Positions 29,188 through 39,245 of a stretch of DNA of 64,000 nucleotides are shown in pieces. The position numbers and the translations under genes were made by a program. Origin of the DNA: Gammaproteobacteria bacterium (GTDB lineage Bacteria; Pseudomonadota; Gammaproteobacteria; SZUA-229); assembly GCA_029881795.1 (NCBI GenBank), contig JAOULX010000002.1, positions 124,001 to 188,000 of the forward strand, read 5' to 3'. The number at the start of each line of letters is the position of its first letter. Position 1 is the stretch's first letter. The notes under the pieces were generated by a model. It was not told where the DNA came from. It saw nothing but the letters and a program-made list of their open reading frames with translations, and made no database searches.

Positions 29188-29430
29188 TCACTGGTCTTGT
29201 GTCCACTGCTCAAGATGCTGCTGGCTACAAAACGAAAAGTTTTCGGATTTAATGGCTTTGTCTTCTGGTATAAAAACCTGACATTGCTGGCACTGAACAA
29301 TTTTTTTGATCTCATGCGGATTGCTGGCGCCGGTTTTTGAACGCGGTGTATTTCTTTTGTTACTTAGCATCCGGCTGACCAGCCAGACGATGACACCAAT
29401 AGCGATAAAGACGATAAGACTGCGGAACAT
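29188..29430 (-). CDS. PP0621-type small membrane protein with Cys motif
   Basis: 80-residue protein beginning at ATG 29430 (MFRSLIVFIAIGVIVWLVSRM); a longer frame starting at 29655 overlaps the divergent nadE and is not credible. One N-terminal membrane helix is followed by a basic linker and a small domain with QCQQCQVFIPEDKA and FSFCSQQHLEQW, a likely metal-binding Cys set. This pattern fits the PP0621 family, often found just upstream of pilS in gammaproteobacteria. Function is not established. Confidence 0.8.
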   Translation of the reverse strand: MFRSLIVFIAIGVIVWLVSRMLSNKRNTPRSKTGASNPHEIKKIVQCQQCQVFIPEDKAIKSENFSFCSQQHLEQWTQDQ

Positions 29431-29575
29431 AATATTTAGAATCCAGATGAGAGTAAGTAAAACCTTAGCATGATTTATATTTTTGGTGCAAAGGCCGTGT
29501 TCGACCACATTATAATAAGTTTCCGGCCAGATTTCCTGATAGAATTTGCGGCATAAATTTATCTGGAAAGCGTTA

Positions 29576-31210
29576 ATGGCAGCAGAGTTAAAAATAGCCC
29601 TGATACAGGAAAACTTCCTGGTTGGCGACAGTTTTGGGAACACCGATAAAATCATTAATCAAGCTCAGCAACAAGCAGAGCTGGGAATGGATCTGGTGGT
29701 ATTTCCTGAACTAGCGATCAGCGGTTATCCGCCGGAAGATTTGTTATTGAGACCGGCTTTTTTACAGCAAATTGAAAGTTGTATTGAAAAAATAAAGCAG
29801 CAAGTCAAAACCATCGATATCGTTTTTGGTGCCCCGCGCAGCGGCGTCGGTGATGAAGCCGGTATGTTGTTTAACAGTGCGTTCTGGATTCGTAACGGTG
29901 AGACGATTGCTGTCTATGATAAAAGTGATTTGCCGAATTACGCTGTTTTTGATGAAAAACGTTACTTTACTGCAGTCAACCGTTCGACGGTTGTTGAGCT
30001 GAACGGGCACCGATTCGGTCTGCTGATCTGTGAAGATATCTGGCGCCCAGAACCTGCTAAGGCGGCCGCTAAAGCCGGTGCTGAACACCTACTGGTGTTA
30101 AATGCCTCACCATTTCATCGCCATAAACAGCAGCAGCGTGTGGCTGAGATTAAACAGCGAATTATTGAGACAGATTGTCATCTGTATTATTTAAACATGG
30201 TCGGTGGTCAGGATGAGCTGGTTTTTGACGGTGCTTCTATTGTGATCAACAAACAGCAGCAGACGGTCGCCAGAGCGGCCGCCTTTGCCGTCAGCCAGCT
30301 GTCTTTAACGCTGACAGCTGACGGCAGTCTGCAAAATAACGGTAACAATGAGGAACAACCCGATGATCTGGCCAGTGTGTATCAGGCGCTGGTTTTAGGA
30401 GTCAGGGATTACGTTGAAAAAAATGGCTTTAAAGGGGTTCTGATCGGCCTGTCAGGAGGCATCGACTCGGCACTGACGCTGGCCATTGCGGTCGATGCAA
30501 TCGGCGCTGAGAGAACCCGGGCGGTTATGATGCCATCCCGTTATACCGCCGATATGAGTTTTCAAGATGCCGAGAGTGAGGCCACGACACTGGCGGTAGA
30601 TTACCAGATTATTTCAATAGAGCGGCCCTTTAATGCATTTTTAGAAACTCTTGATGAGCCGTTGTTAAAAGGCACCGAAGTGGATACTACCGAGGAAAAC
30701 ATACAGGCCAGATGTCGTGGCATTATGCTGATGGCGATCTCTAATAAAACTGGCTTCATGGTACTGACCACGGGTAATAAAAGTGAAATGGCGGTTGGTT
30801 ACGCGACACTATATGGTGATATGTCTGGCGGTTTTGCACCGCTGAAAGATATCAGCAAAACGCTGGTTTATGAGTTATCACGTTATCGTAATTCACTGTC
30901 CAAGGTTATTCCCGATAGGGTGCTGACCCGGCCACCGTCGGCAGAACTGGCACCCGATCAGCAAGATCAGGACAGTTTGCCGCCTTATGATATCATCGAT
31001 GCGATTCTGCAGATGTCGGTAGAGCAGGATATGTCGGTAGCGGCTATTGTGAAAGCAGGATATGATTTGGCCACAGTGGAGCGGATTATTACCATGGTGC
31101 AGCGTAATGAGTATAAGCGCCGTCAGGCAGCTCCAGGTGTGCGTATAACTCGTCGTGCATTTGGCCGGGATAGACGTTATCCTATTACGTCGGGTTACAG
31201 ACGAAAATAA
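29576..31210 (+). CDS. nadE: glutamine-dependent NAD+ synthetase
   Basis: Final step of NAD synthesis: amidation of deamido-NAD using glutamine-derived ammonia. The 544-residue protein (ATG 29576, GGAA site upstream; a TTG at 29546 is less likely) has an N-terminal nitrilase-type glutaminase domain (~1-250; VFPELAISGYPPEDLLLR, catalytic Cys in LLICEDIWRPEP) and a C-terminal synthetase domain with the PP-loop GLSGGIDSALT near residue 290. nadA is also in this window. Confidence 0.96.
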   Translation: MAAELKIALIQENFLVGDSFGNTDKIINQAQQQAELGMDLVVFPELAISGYPPEDLLLRPAFLQQIESCIEKIKQQVKTIDIVFGAPRSGVGDEAGMLFNSAFWIRNGETIAVYDKSDLPNYAVFDEKRYFTAVNRSTVVELNGHRFGLLICEDIWRPEPAKAAAKAGAEHLLVLNASPFHRHKQQQRVAEIKQRIIETDCHLYYLNMVGGQDELVFDGASIVINKQQQTVARAAAFAVSQLSLTLTADGSLQNNGNNEEQPDDLASVYQALVLGVRDYVEKNGFKGVLIGLSGGIDSALTLAIAVDAIGAERTRAVMMPSRYTADMSFQDAESEATTLAVDYQIISIERPFNAFLETLDEPLLKGTEVDTTEENIQARCRGIMLMAISNKTGFMVLTTGNKSEMAVGYATLYGDMSGGFAPLKDISKTLVYELSRYRNSLSKVIPDRVLTRPPSAELAPDQQDQDSLPPYDIIDAILQMSVEQDMSVAAIVKAGYDLATVERIITMVQRNEYKRRQAAPGVRITRRAFGRDRRYPITSGYRRK

Positions 31211-31229
31211 AATTTAATGACATTTGGAT

Positions 31230-31251
31230 ATTTGGTGCCAGAGGCCCAAAT
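31230..31251 (+). other. stem-loop between nadE and glnB
   Basis: ATTTGG-T-GCC pairs with GGC-CCAAAT around an AGA loop: nine base pairs with one bulged T, starting 20 bases after nadE. There is no U-run after it (a G-run follows), so it is not a standard terminator; it could be a processing or stability element between the two genes. Confidence 0.4.
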
Positions 31252-31305
31252 GGGGGGAGGCTGGTGCTCTGACAACAGAAGCCAGTTGACAGTTTAGCGA
31301 GATGA

Positions 31306-31647
<342 letters not shown>

Positions 31648-31663
31648 GCCTTACACTGGTTGC

Positions 31664-31692
31664 GCTGCTGGTTTAGCCGGCAGCTTATTTTC
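31664..31692 (+). terminator. intrinsic terminator after glnB
   Basis: GCTGCTGG and CCGGCAGC form an 8-bp stem (one G-U pair) with a TTTAG loop followed by TTATTTTC. It begins 17 bases after the glnB stop and before the convergent bamD gene. Confidence 0.75.
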
Positions 31693-31749
31693 AAATTGGT
31701 AAGTTAACAGCAGTGTTTTTCAAAAGCGACTCTGCTACCAAGCCGGTTA

Positions 31750-32601
31750 TCAGTTTATCTGCGGTGTTAGCGGGTCTTTTCTCTGGGTTAATTCAATCAC
31801 GCTGTCTGCCGGCAGTGTTGCTTTGCTGGCTGCAGGGTTCATATCTTTAATAGCTTGAGTATCTTTGGCGAGCTGATCCATTCCCAGTTTCTTGTAGGCA
31901 TTGATCATAATATCCAGAGCCCGGTCACGTGCGGGTGCAGTCTGGTAATACATAATAACGGTCTGAGCCCGGTTAATCGCGGCAATCCAGGCCTCACGAA
32001 GCATGTAATACTCGGCAGAAATAATGGCTGCCTCGGCTAACTCGTTGCGTAAAAATATACTGCGCAGATAAGCGTCGGGTGCATAAATACTTTGCGGATA
32101 ATTACTGATCAGGCTGGTAAAGTCTTTGATCGCCTGTTTCAGGTTTTGCTGATCGTGTTCTGCCAGATTTCTTGGGAACATGCCGTCCAGAAAACTGCTG
32201 CCACGGTAAAAATTGGCCAGTCCTTTCAGGTATATAGCGTAATCGATGTGGGCACTGCGCGGGTGTAAACGAATAAAACGTTTAACAGCACTGATGGTTG
32301 AATCCGGTTCGTCATATTTATAATAGGCGTAAGCCACATCCAGCTGCGCCTGCTTAGCGAACTTACTGAACGGATAGCGAGCTTCCAGTGTTTCCAGTTT
32401 TTTTATCGCCGCTTCAAATTCGGCCAGTTTCAGGTCGCTTTTTGCAGCAAGATAGAAATCTTTAGCGCTCCAGTTGAGATAAGGATCTTCTTTGACATCA
32501 TCCGAACTGCAGGCAGACAATAAAGCAAATAGTGCTGCAAATACTGTTAAAATAAAAACGCGTTGTAAAAAAGGCTGGGTAGGCTTGATAAATGAACTCA
32601 T
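31750..32601 (-). CDS. bamD: outer-membrane assembly lipoprotein BamD (ComL/YfiO)
   Basis: Essential lipoprotein of the BAM complex that inserts beta-barrel proteins into the outer membrane. The 283-residue precursor has a lipobox ALLSAC with the acylated Cys near residue 31, then TPR repeats (YPFSKFAKQAQLDVAYAYYK, HPRSAHIDYAIYLKGLANFY) as in BamD/ComL. It is divergent from rluD, the usual arrangement. The last ~35 residues after the TPRs are low in conservation. Confidence 0.95.
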   Translation of the reverse strand: MSSFIKPTQPFLQRVFILTVFAALFALLSACSSDDVKEDPYLNWSAKDFYLAAKSDLKLAEFEAAIKKLETLEARYPFSKFAKQAQLDVAYAYYKYDEPDSTISAVKRFIRLHPRSAHIDYAIYLKGLANFYRGSSFLDGMFPRNLAEHDQQNLKQAIKDFTSLISNYPQSIYAPDAYLRSIFLRNELAEAAIISAEYYMLREAWIAAINRAQTVIMYYQTAPARDRALDIMINAYKKLGMDQLAKDTQAIKDMNPAASKATLPADSVIELTQRKDPLTPQIN

Positions 32602-32641
32602 AATCTGCTTATTTTATTCGCTGCAATCAAAAAACGAAGTT

Positions 32642-32668
32642 CATTATAACCGAGAACGACTCATTAAG
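32642..32668 (-). promoter_or_regulatory. possible bamD promoter (-10 TATAAT)
   Basis: On the minus strand a perfect TATAAT (32643-32648) lies ~42 bases upstream of the bamD ATG; no good -35 hexamer at 17 bp is visible, so the call is tentative. Confidence 0.35.
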
Positions 32669-32687
32669 AGCGAAAAGATTTATACCT

Positions 32688-33659
32688 ATGACTGACGAAT
32701 TACTAACCACTGTTATACCTGATGCGCTTTCTGGTCAACGTTTGGATGCGGCACTGGCAGCCTTGTTTCCGGATTATTCACGCAGTCGGCTGAGCCAGTG
32801 GGTAAAGCAAGGACTGGTTGAGGTCGATGGCAGTGTGCCCAGGCCCAGAGACAAAGTCTATGCCGAGCAGACCGTGCTGCTCAGAGTACAGGCGCTGGAT
32901 TGTGAGTCGGAGGTGCTGCCCGAAAAGATAGCGCTGGATGTGGTTTATGAAGATGACGACATTCTGGTGATAAATAAGCCGGTCGAGATGGTGGTGCATC
33001 CGGCGGCGGGAAACTGGAGCGGCACCCTGCAAAATGCATTGTTATATTACGCCGAAGTCTTGTCGACGGTGCCGCGTGCTGGCATTGTGCACCGGCTGGA
33101 TAAAAACACATCCGGTCTATTGGTGGTTGCAAAGAACCTTAAAGCGCATAAGTCACTAACCGAGCAGTTACAGGCCAGAACCGTGCATCGAGAGTATTTT
33201 GCCGTGGTCAATGGTGTGATGACGGCGGGAGGCACGGTTGATCAGCCGATTGCGCGGGATGCCAGAGAACGTAAGCGGATGGCCGTTAGGGAAGAAGGCA
33301 AAGAAGCGATCACGCATTACCGGGTGATCGAAAAATTCCGTCGTCATACTTATATCAGGGTGTTTCTGGAAACCGGGCGAACCCACCAGATTCGGGTGCA
33401 CATGAGTTATATCCGGTTTCCGCTGGTGGGTGATACTTTATATGGTAGCCGCGCCGTGGTCCCTAAAGGTGCCAGCGAGACGTTGATTGAAACCTTGCGA
33501 GGTTTTAAACGCCAGGCCTTGCACGCAGCCAAACTAGGCCTGATTCATCCGCAGACAGGACAGCAAATGGAATGGCAAGTGCCGGTGCCTGCGGATATGC
33601 AGGCGGTTATTGATGAATTAACAGCCGATCAGCAAGCTCATGCAGAAGCCGGCAGATAG
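32688..33659 (+). CDS. rluD: 23S rRNA pseudouridine synthase RluD
   Basis: Makes pseudouridines in helix 69 of 23S rRNA. The 323-residue protein has an N-terminal S4 RNA-binding domain (SGQRLDAALAALFPDYSRSRLSQWVKQGLVEVDG) and the RluA-family catalytic motif HRLDKNTSGLLVVAK with the catalytic Asp near residue 140. The RIHQIRVHM-type motif reads GRTHQIRVHM. Context (bamD divergent, pgeF overlapping by 20 bases) is the canonical bamD/rluD/yfiH block. Confidence 0.95.
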   Translation: MTDELLTTVIPDALSGQRLDAALAALFPDYSRSRLSQWVKQGLVEVDGSVPRPRDKVYAEQTVLLRVQALDCESEVLPEKIALDVVYEDDDILVINKPVEMVVHPAAGNWSGTLQNALLYYAEVLSTVPRAGIVHRLDKNTSGLLVVAKNLKAHKSLTEQLQARTVHREYFAVVNGVMTAGGTVDQPIARDARERKRMAVREEGKEAITHYRVIEKFRRHTYIRVFLETGRTHQIRVHMSYIRFPLVGDTLYGSRAVVPKGASETLIETLRGFKRQALHAAKLGLIHPQTGQQMEWQVPVPADMQAVIDELTADQQAHAEAGR

Positions 33660-34419
33660 TTCTCTGATTAATAGTCATAGCGACGTGCTGTGGGCTGACT
33701 GGCCTGCGGCAGCGAATATCCATGCGCTGACCACGACCCGTGCCGGCGGGCTCAGTCAGGAGCCTTATGCGCAGCTGAATCTGGCGGATCATGTGGGCGA
33801 TGCTCTGCCACTGGTAGAAAAAAATCGCCAGATCCTTGCCGAATCCTTATCGATTGATCAGCCGCTCTGGTTAAAGCAGGTTCACGGGGTGGCAGTGGTT
33901 GATGCGGCAACCGCTTCACATCATGCTGAGGCCGATGCCGTTTATACCGACAAGCCGGCAACCGTCTGTGCAGTACTGACAGCCGATTGCCTGCCGCTGT
34001 TATTTTGCAATCGTCAGGCCAGTGTTGTGGCTGCCGCCCATGCGGGCTGGCGCGGACTGGCAGATGGTGTGATCGAGGCAACGGTGACGTCGATGCAGCA
34101 AAAGCCTGAAGATATCATGGTATGGTTAGGGCCTGCGATCGGGCCGTCCTGCTTTGAAGTTGGCAGCGATGTTTACCATGCTTTCGTCAGTCAGGATCAG
34201 CAGGCAGCAAGGGCTTTTAAGCAAACCGATGGCGAACATTTTCTGGCCGATATTTATCAACTGGCGCGAATTCGGTTACAACGACTGGGTATCAATCAGG
34301 TCTATGGTGGCGGCTTATGCACCTATAGCGATGAAGAACGGTTTTATTCATTCAGAAAAAATAAAATAACTGGCAGAATGGCCAGTATGATCTGGATCTC
34401 AGCAGACCAAGACCAATAA
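33640..34419 (+). CDS. pgeF: peptidoglycan editing factor PgeF (YfiH, laccase domain)
   Basis: Laccase-domain (Cu-oxidase_4) protein; in E. coli it removes L-Ser misincorporated into the UDP-MurNAc peptide stem, and purine nucleoside activities are reported in the family. The 259-residue protein shows the motifs QVHG (LKQVHGVAVVDA), ADCLPLLF and AAHAGWRGLADGVI that carry the metal-binding His/Cys, and IGPSCFEVG. It overlaps rluD by 20 bases, suggesting coupled translation. Confidence 0.93.
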   Translation: MQKPADSSLINSHSDVLWADWPAAANIHALTTTRAGGLSQEPYAQLNLADHVGDALPLVEKNRQILAESLSIDQPLWLKQVHGVAVVDAATASHHAEADAVYTDKPATVCAVLTADCLPLLFCNRQASVVAAAHAGWRGLADGVIEATVTSMQQKPEDIMVWLGPAIGPSCFEVGSDVYHAFVSQDQQAARAFKQTDGEHFLADIYQLARIRLQRLGINQVYGGGLCTYSDEERFYSFRKNKITGRMASMIWISADQDQ

Positions 34420-34433
34420 GAGAGGAGAAATAC

Positions 34434-34946
34434 ATGAAGAAGTGGAGTTTATTGACACTGGTAGGGGCAGATCAACAGGCCATTGTTGCAGCCGTTACTC
34501 GAGTTCTGGCAGAGGCGGATTGCGAGCTGGGTGAGACCTCGATGATGCGCATGGGCGGCAGTTTTGCCATGATGTTAAGAGTGCGGCATGAGAATCAGGA
34601 TCTGGCCACTTTATTGAAAGAGGTATGTGGTCAGTTGTCGTTGCATCTGCATATTGATGATGATGTGGACACGGCCAGCTCGGCCATGGAACCGGATGTC
34701 AATATCACGGTATACGGTGCAGATCGCAGCGGGATCGTCGCCGAAGTCACCGGCATTCTGGCTACAGCAGGTTTGAATATTATCGATCTGGAAACCGCCA
34801 TGGCGGGGACTGCCGATAAACCGATTTACATTATGACGATAGAAGGCCAGGCCCTGCAGGGTGTGGATGCACTGACAGAAGCAGCAAAAATGATATCTGA
34901 TGGTGTGGAGTTAAATATTATACCGATCCAGACTTTACGGGCGTAG
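34434..34946 (+). CDS. gcvR: ACT-domain regulator, GcvR-like
   Basis: 170-residue protein made of two ACT domains (residues ~1-80 and ~90-165). The N-terminal KWSLLTLVGADQQAIVAAVTRVLAEADCELGETSMMRMGG and the second VTVYGADRSGIVAEVTGIL-like segment (here NITVYGADRSGIVAEVTG) match the glycine cleavage repressor family GcvR. In E. coli GcvR inhibits the activator GcvA; no gcvA is seen here, so that partner role is only inferred. Good GAGGAGA site upstream. One base separates it from def. Confidence 0.85.
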   Translation: MKKWSLLTLVGADQQAIVAAVTRVLAEADCELGETSMMRMGGSFAMMLRVRHENQDLATLLKEVCGQLSLHLHIDDDVDTASSAMEPDVNITVYGADRSGIVAEVTGILATAGLNIIDLETAMAGTADKPIYIMTIEGQALQGVDALTEAAKMISDGVELNIIPIQTLRA

Positions 34947-34947
34947 C

Positions 34948-35454
34948 ATGGCAGTTCTTGAAATTATTCATTACCCGGATCAACGATTAAAGCAGGAGTC
35001 AGAGCCGGTTACAGTGTTTGATCAGGCATTAAAAGATTTTTTAAGCGAGCTGGAAGAAACCCGTTTAAGTGGCCCTGGTGCGGTAGGTATTGCGGCTCCC
35101 CAGGTAGGTGTTGCCAAACGCATTGCCATTGTTGATGTGTCCAAATTAAAAAAGCCAGTCGATAATCATGGCTACTTGCTAATGATTAATCCTGAAATTA
35201 CTCATTGGGAAGGCATGGAAAAAGGCCGTGAAGGCTGTCTTTCTGTGCCCGATTTTACCGGTAATGTAATTCGTGCCGAGAAAATAAAGATACGCTTTCA
35301 AAACAGCGAGCAGCAATGGACTGAGTTTGAAACCACAGGTTATGAGGCCCGCGCGATACAGCATGAAATAGACCATCTTGATGGCATGTTGTTTCTCGAT
35401 CGACTGGTAAGTCGTCGTACTGATTTATTCGAACGAAAAGTCTATAAAAAATAA
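34948..35454 (+). CDS. def: peptide deformylase
   Basis: Fe/Zn metalloenzyme removing the formyl group from nascent proteins. The three PDF motifs are all intact in the 168-residue product: motif 1 AVGIAAPQVG near residue 50, motif 2 EGCLSVP with the metal-binding Cys near 97, and motif 3 QHEIDHLDG with the HExxH near 138. It is not in the common fmt-def context, so it may be a second deformylase of the genome; gcvR-def coupling is the local arrangement. Confidence 0.95.
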   Translation: MAVLEIIHYPDQRLKQESEPVTVFDQALKDFLSELEETRLSGPGAVGIAAPQVGVAKRIAIVDVSKLKKPVDNHGYLLMINPEITHWEGMEKGREGCLSVPDFTGNVIRAEKIKIRFQNSEQQWTEFETTGYEARAIQHEIDHLDGMLFLDRLVSRRTDLFERKVYKK

Positions 35455-35540
35455 TTATTCGTGATGCCAGCCGGTATCCACCTGCCCAGTTGAGCCATAT
35501 CAACAACTCGCAGCATGACTGAATTAATGATTCTCCAGAC

Positions 35541-35568
35541 CTTGAAAAGCAAAATTCTGGCCGCACTT
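35541..35568 (+). promoter_or_regulatory. sigma-32 type heat-shock promoter of clpB
   Basis: CTTGAAA (-35) is followed after 13 bases by CCGCACTT (-10), against the RpoH consensus CTTGAAA and CCCCATNT: a perfect -35 and five of seven defined -10 bases. It ends 38 bases before the clpB ATG. clpB is a classical RpoH target. Confidence 0.8.
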
Positions 35569-35606
35569 TTGAGCTAATCTTAAATTAATTACACGGAGAC
35601 ATTCGC

Positions 35607-38222
35607 ATGAGAATGGATCGTTTAACCAGCAAATTTCAAGCCGCTCTCAGTGACGCACAGTCGCTGGCCATAGGTCGTGATCACCAGTTTATCGAGCCCA
35701 GTCATTTAATGCTGGCGCTGCTGGATCAGGACGGGGGTACGGTACGGCACCTGTTAAGTTTGTCCAATGTTAATACTAATGAGTTGCGTTCACGACTGGA
35801 TGAAGAGCTTGATCGGTTGTCAAAAGTAGAAGGGTCACAAGGCGATGTGCATCTTTCTAATGATCTGGCGAAAGTGCTTAACGTCTGTGATAAAAAAGCC
35901 CAGGACAGAAAAGACGATTATATCTCCAGTGAAATTTTTGTACTGGCGGTGCTTGAACTTAAAAATACGGTCGGAGAAATTTTAATAAAAGCCGGTGCGC
36001 AAGCAAAAGTGGTTGAAGAGTCGATCAAAAAAATTCGCGGCGGGCAGAAAATCGATGACCCGAATGCGGAAGAGCAACGCCAGGCACTGGAAAAGTACAC
36101 CGTAGATTTAACCGAACGTGCGGAGCAGGGCAAGCTTGATCCTGTGATCGGTCGCGATGAAGAAATTCGTCGTACCATTCAGGTGTTGCAGCGCCGTACG
36201 AAAAACAATCCGGTACTGATTGGTGAGCCGGGTGTCGGTAAAACCGCAATTGTTGAAGGACTGGCACAGCGCATTATTAACGGTGAAGTACCGGAAGGTT
36301 TAAAAGGCAAACGACTGTTGTCGCTGGATATGGGTTCACTGATTGCCGGCGCGAAATTTCGCGGCGAATTTGAAGAGCGTTTAAAAGCAGTCCTGAATGA
36401 TCTTTCAAAACAGGAAGGCCAGATAATATTATTCATCGATGAAATTCATACCATGGTCGGTGCCGGTAAAGCCGAAGGCGCGATGGATGCCGGTAATATG
36501 TTAAAGCCGGCACTGGCTCGTGGTGAGCTGCATTGCGTCGGTGCAACCACACTGGATGAATACCGTCAGCATATTGAAAAAGACCCGGCTCTGGAGCGGC
36601 GCTTTCAGAAAGTGCTGGTGGAAGAACCCAATGTTGAAGACACCATTGCTATATTGCGCGGCTTAAAAGAGCGTTATGAAATTCATCACGGTGTCGATAT
36701 TACCGACCCGGCTATTGTGGCAGCGGCGACTCTGTCACACCGTTATATTTCTGATCGTCAGTTACCCGATAAAGCGATTGATCTGGTGGATGAAGCAGCC
36801 AGCCGAATTCGTATGGAAATCGATTCTAAACCGGAAGTAATGGATCGCTTAGAACGACGCATGATTCAGCTCAAGATCGAACGTGAAGCGCTGAAAAAAG
36901 ACACCGATGAGGCGACTAAAAAACGCTTATCAAATTTAGAGGGAGAGCTAAAAACACTGGAAACAGAGTTTGCAGAATTCGAAGAAGTCTGGAAAGCGGA
37001 AAAAGCCGCGTTACAGGGTACCGCGCATATTAAAGAAGAACTGGAACGGGCACGTATGGAAATGGATACGGCAAAGCGGGCCAATGACTTGGCGCGTATG
37101 TCCGAATTGCAATATGGCCGCATTCCAGAGCTAGAAAAACAACTCGATATGGCCTCGCTGGCAGAAATGCAGGAAATGAGTCTGCTGCGAAATAAAGTGT
37201 CGGATGAAGAAATTGCCGACATCGTTTCAAAATGGACCGGTATTCCCGTCAGTAAAATGATGGAAGGCGATCGTGAAAAACTGCTGCGTATGGAGCAGGA
37301 ATTATCACAACGCGTGGTGGGTCAAGATGAAGCGGTTGCTGCCGTATCAAATGCAATTCGTCGCTCACGTGCCGGCTTATCTGATCCTAACCGGCCCAAT
37401 GGATCGTTTTTATTTTTAGGCCCGACCGGTGTCGGTAAAACCGAGCTGACAAAAGCACTGGCGTCGTTCATGTTTGATACCGATGAAGCAATGGTGCGGA
37501 TCGATATGTCAGAGTTTATGGAAAAACATTCGGTAGCGCGTCTGGTCGGTGCACCACCAGGATATGTTGGCTATGAAGAAGGCGGTTATTTAACCGAAGC
37601 GGTACGCCGTAAACCGTATTCAGTCATATTGATGGATGAAATTGAAAAAGCCCATCCTGACGTGTTTAATATTTTATTACAGGTCTTGGATGATGGTCGC
37701 TTAACTGACGGACAGGGGCGTACCGTCGATTTCAGAAACACCGTGATTATCATGACCTCGAACCTGGGATCGCAACAGATTCAGGAAATGTCGAAGGATG
37801 CAGATTATGACAAAATGAAAGCCGCGGTAATGGATATCGTAGGTCAGCATTTCAGACCTGAGTTTATCAACCGGGTCGATGAAAGTGTGGTGTTCCATCC
37901 ATTAGGCATGAAGCAGATCCGCTCTATTACCGCGCTTCAGGTCGAAATTCTGCGTCAGCGTCTGCTTGACAAAGATATTGATCTGCAGGTAACTGAAGAG
38001 GCGCTGGATATGCTGGGTGAAGCCGGGTTCGATCCGGTCTATGGGGCGCGACCTCTTAAGCGGGCCGTACAGCAGCGTCTGGAAAACAAGCTTGCACAAC
38101 AACTTCTGGAAGGCCGGTTTATGCCAGGCGATGTAATTGATGTGACGGTTGCTGCGGATGAACTTGTGTTTAGCAGTACTAAGTCAATCACCTCAACTGA
38201 GACTGAAAGTGTGGCCGGATAA
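35607..38222 (+). CDS. clpB: ATP-dependent disaggregase ClpB
   Basis: Hexameric AAA+ chaperone that rescues aggregated proteins with DnaK. The 871-residue protein has an N-terminal Clp repeat domain (~1-150), NBD1 with Walker A GEPGVGKT near residue 205, the long coiled-coil middle domain (~400-530) that distinguishes ClpB from ClpA/ClpC, and NBD2 with Walker A GPTGVGKT near 605. The C-terminus is normal. A heat-shock promoter lies directly upstream. Confidence 0.98.
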   Translation: MRMDRLTSKFQAALSDAQSLAIGRDHQFIEPSHLMLALLDQDGGTVRHLLSLSNVNTNELRSRLDEELDRLSKVEGSQGDVHLSNDLAKVLNVCDKKAQDRKDDYISSEIFVLAVLELKNTVGEILIKAGAQAKVVEESIKKIRGGQKIDDPNAEEQRQALEKYTVDLTERAEQGKLDPVIGRDEEIRRTIQVLQRRTKNNPVLIGEPGVGKTAIVEGLAQRIINGEVPEGLKGKRLLSLDMGSLIAGAKFRGEFEERLKAVLNDLSKQEGQIILFIDEIHTMVGAGKAEGAMDAGNMLKPALARGELHCVGATTLDEYRQHIEKDPALERRFQKVLVEEPNVEDTIAILRGLKERYEIHHGVDITDPAIVAAATLSHRYISDRQLPDKAIDLVDEAASRIRMEIDSKPEVMDRLERRMIQLKIEREALKKDTDEATKKRLSNLEGELKTLETEFAEFEEVWKAEKAALQGTAHIKEELERARMEMDTAKRANDLARMSELQYGRIPELEKQLDMASLAEMQEMSLLRNKVSDEEIADIVSKWTGIPVSKMMEGDREKLLRMEQELSQRVVGQDEAVAAVSNAIRRSRAGLSDPNRPNGSFLFLGPTGVGKTELTKALASFMFDTDEAMVRIDMSEFMEKHSVARLVGAPPGYVGYEEGGYLTEAVRRKPYSVILMDEIEKAHPDVFNILLQVLDDGRLTDGQGRTVDFRNTVIIMTSNLGSQQIQEMSKDADYDKMKAAVMDIVGQHFRPEFINRVDESVVFHPLGMKQIRSITALQVEILRQRLLDKDIDLQVTEEALDMLGEAGFDPVYGARPLKRAVQQRLENKLAQQLLEGRFMPGDVIDVTVAADELVFSSTKSITSTETESVAG

Positions 38223-38333
38223 GGTGTTAAAGGCACAGGGATGTGCGCTGTCTGTGTTAGTTGTAGCGATCTGCTGGCGGACGCTTTTCATCGACTGGCA
38301 ACAGTTGGCACTAACTCGTCGAATAAGCAGCCA

Positions 38334-39224
38334 ATGCTAAAACTGCATTTTGTTTTTATTCTGACTTGGCTTTTTTTCACGCCGGCTCAGGCCAGTTCAT
38401 CAGCCAATTTGCTGGCGATGTATCAGGCTATAAAAAATAAGCAAGTCGATTTGCTGGAAGCTCAGCCGCTGCATGTGCAGTCTGATCTCAGTGGTCAGCG
38501 TTTGCAGGCCGATATTTTTGCGATTAACCGCTATCATTTCAGCACCCAGGTCCAGCGCCTGTCAGCGCCTGAAAACTGGTGTGATTTTATTACCCTGCAT
38601 TTAAATATTAAAGCCTGTACCTATCAGCTCAAGCCGGAAGTGATGCTAAGCTTTTATGCCGGTCGAAAATTTTATCAGGCGGCAGACGATGCCTACGAAT
38701 TACGCTACCGCTTTGTTATAGATGAGTTTAATGAAAATTATTTCAAACTGCATTTGCAGGCAGAGCAGGGGCCGTTCGCAACGACAGATTATTTAATATC
38801 ATTTGAAATGTTAAAAGTCGGTGATGACACTTTGTTACATATTTCGCTGTCGTATCAAACCAGCTTTTCCAGCCGTCTTGGGACATCAGTTTATTTGTCC
38901 ACCATCGGTGCCGATAAGGTGGGCTTTAGTAAAGCAGACGAAACCAGGGCTGAGAGTAAATACATTGGTGGCATAGAAGCTATTATCGAACGCAATGTGA
39001 TGCGATATTTTCTTGCTATCACCACCTACCTTGCTAATCAGTCAGACTTGTCACAGATGCCAGAGCAGTGGTTTTTAAGTACTGAAAAATATCATCGCCA
39101 GTTACATGAAGTAGAGCTGGCCGATTATCTGGCGGCAAAAAAACGTGAGTTTAATCAGCAGCGGCAAATGCAATACCGCTTAAATGCCGGTAAACCGGTA
39201 TTTGAGAGCAGTGCTGATGACTGA
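38334..39224 (+). CDS. uncharacterised secreted protein
   Basis: I take the start at 38334 (MLKLHFVFILTWLFFTPAQASS), which gives a clean Sec signal peptide with an AQA-S type cleavage site and a 296-residue precursor; the longer frame from 38241 would bury it. The mature part is mixed alpha/beta, has two cysteines close together (NWCDFITLHLNIKAC), and ends in a charged, Gln-rich tail. No membrane segment after the signal peptide and no family I recognise. It stands alone between clpB and a convergent SDR gene, so its role cannot be inferred from context. Confidence 0.75.
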   Translation: MLKLHFVFILTWLFFTPAQASSSANLLAMYQAIKNKQVDLLEAQPLHVQSDLSGQRLQADIFAINRYHFSTQVQRLSAPENWCDFITLHLNIKACTYQLKPEVMLSFYAGRKFYQAADDAYELRYRFVIDEFNENYFKLHLQAEQGPFATTDYLISFEMLKVGDDTLLHISLSYQTSFSSRLGTSVYLSTIGADKVGFSKADETRAESKYIGGIEAIIERNVMRYFLAITTYLANQSDLSQMPEQWFLSTEKYHRQLHEVELADYLAAKKREFNQQRQMQYRLNAGKPVFESSADD

Positions 39225-39245
39225 TGTCATGCAAGCAGTTTGCGA

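Noticed and set aside
29431..29655. Long N-terminal extension of the PP0621-type protein
   Set aside because: It overlaps the divergent nadE start and has atypical composition; the ATG at 29430 begins directly with the membrane helix typical of the family.
35455..35606. Small gene between def and clpB
   Set aside because: No frame with a ribosome-binding site; the gap is accounted for by the heat-shock promoter and leader.
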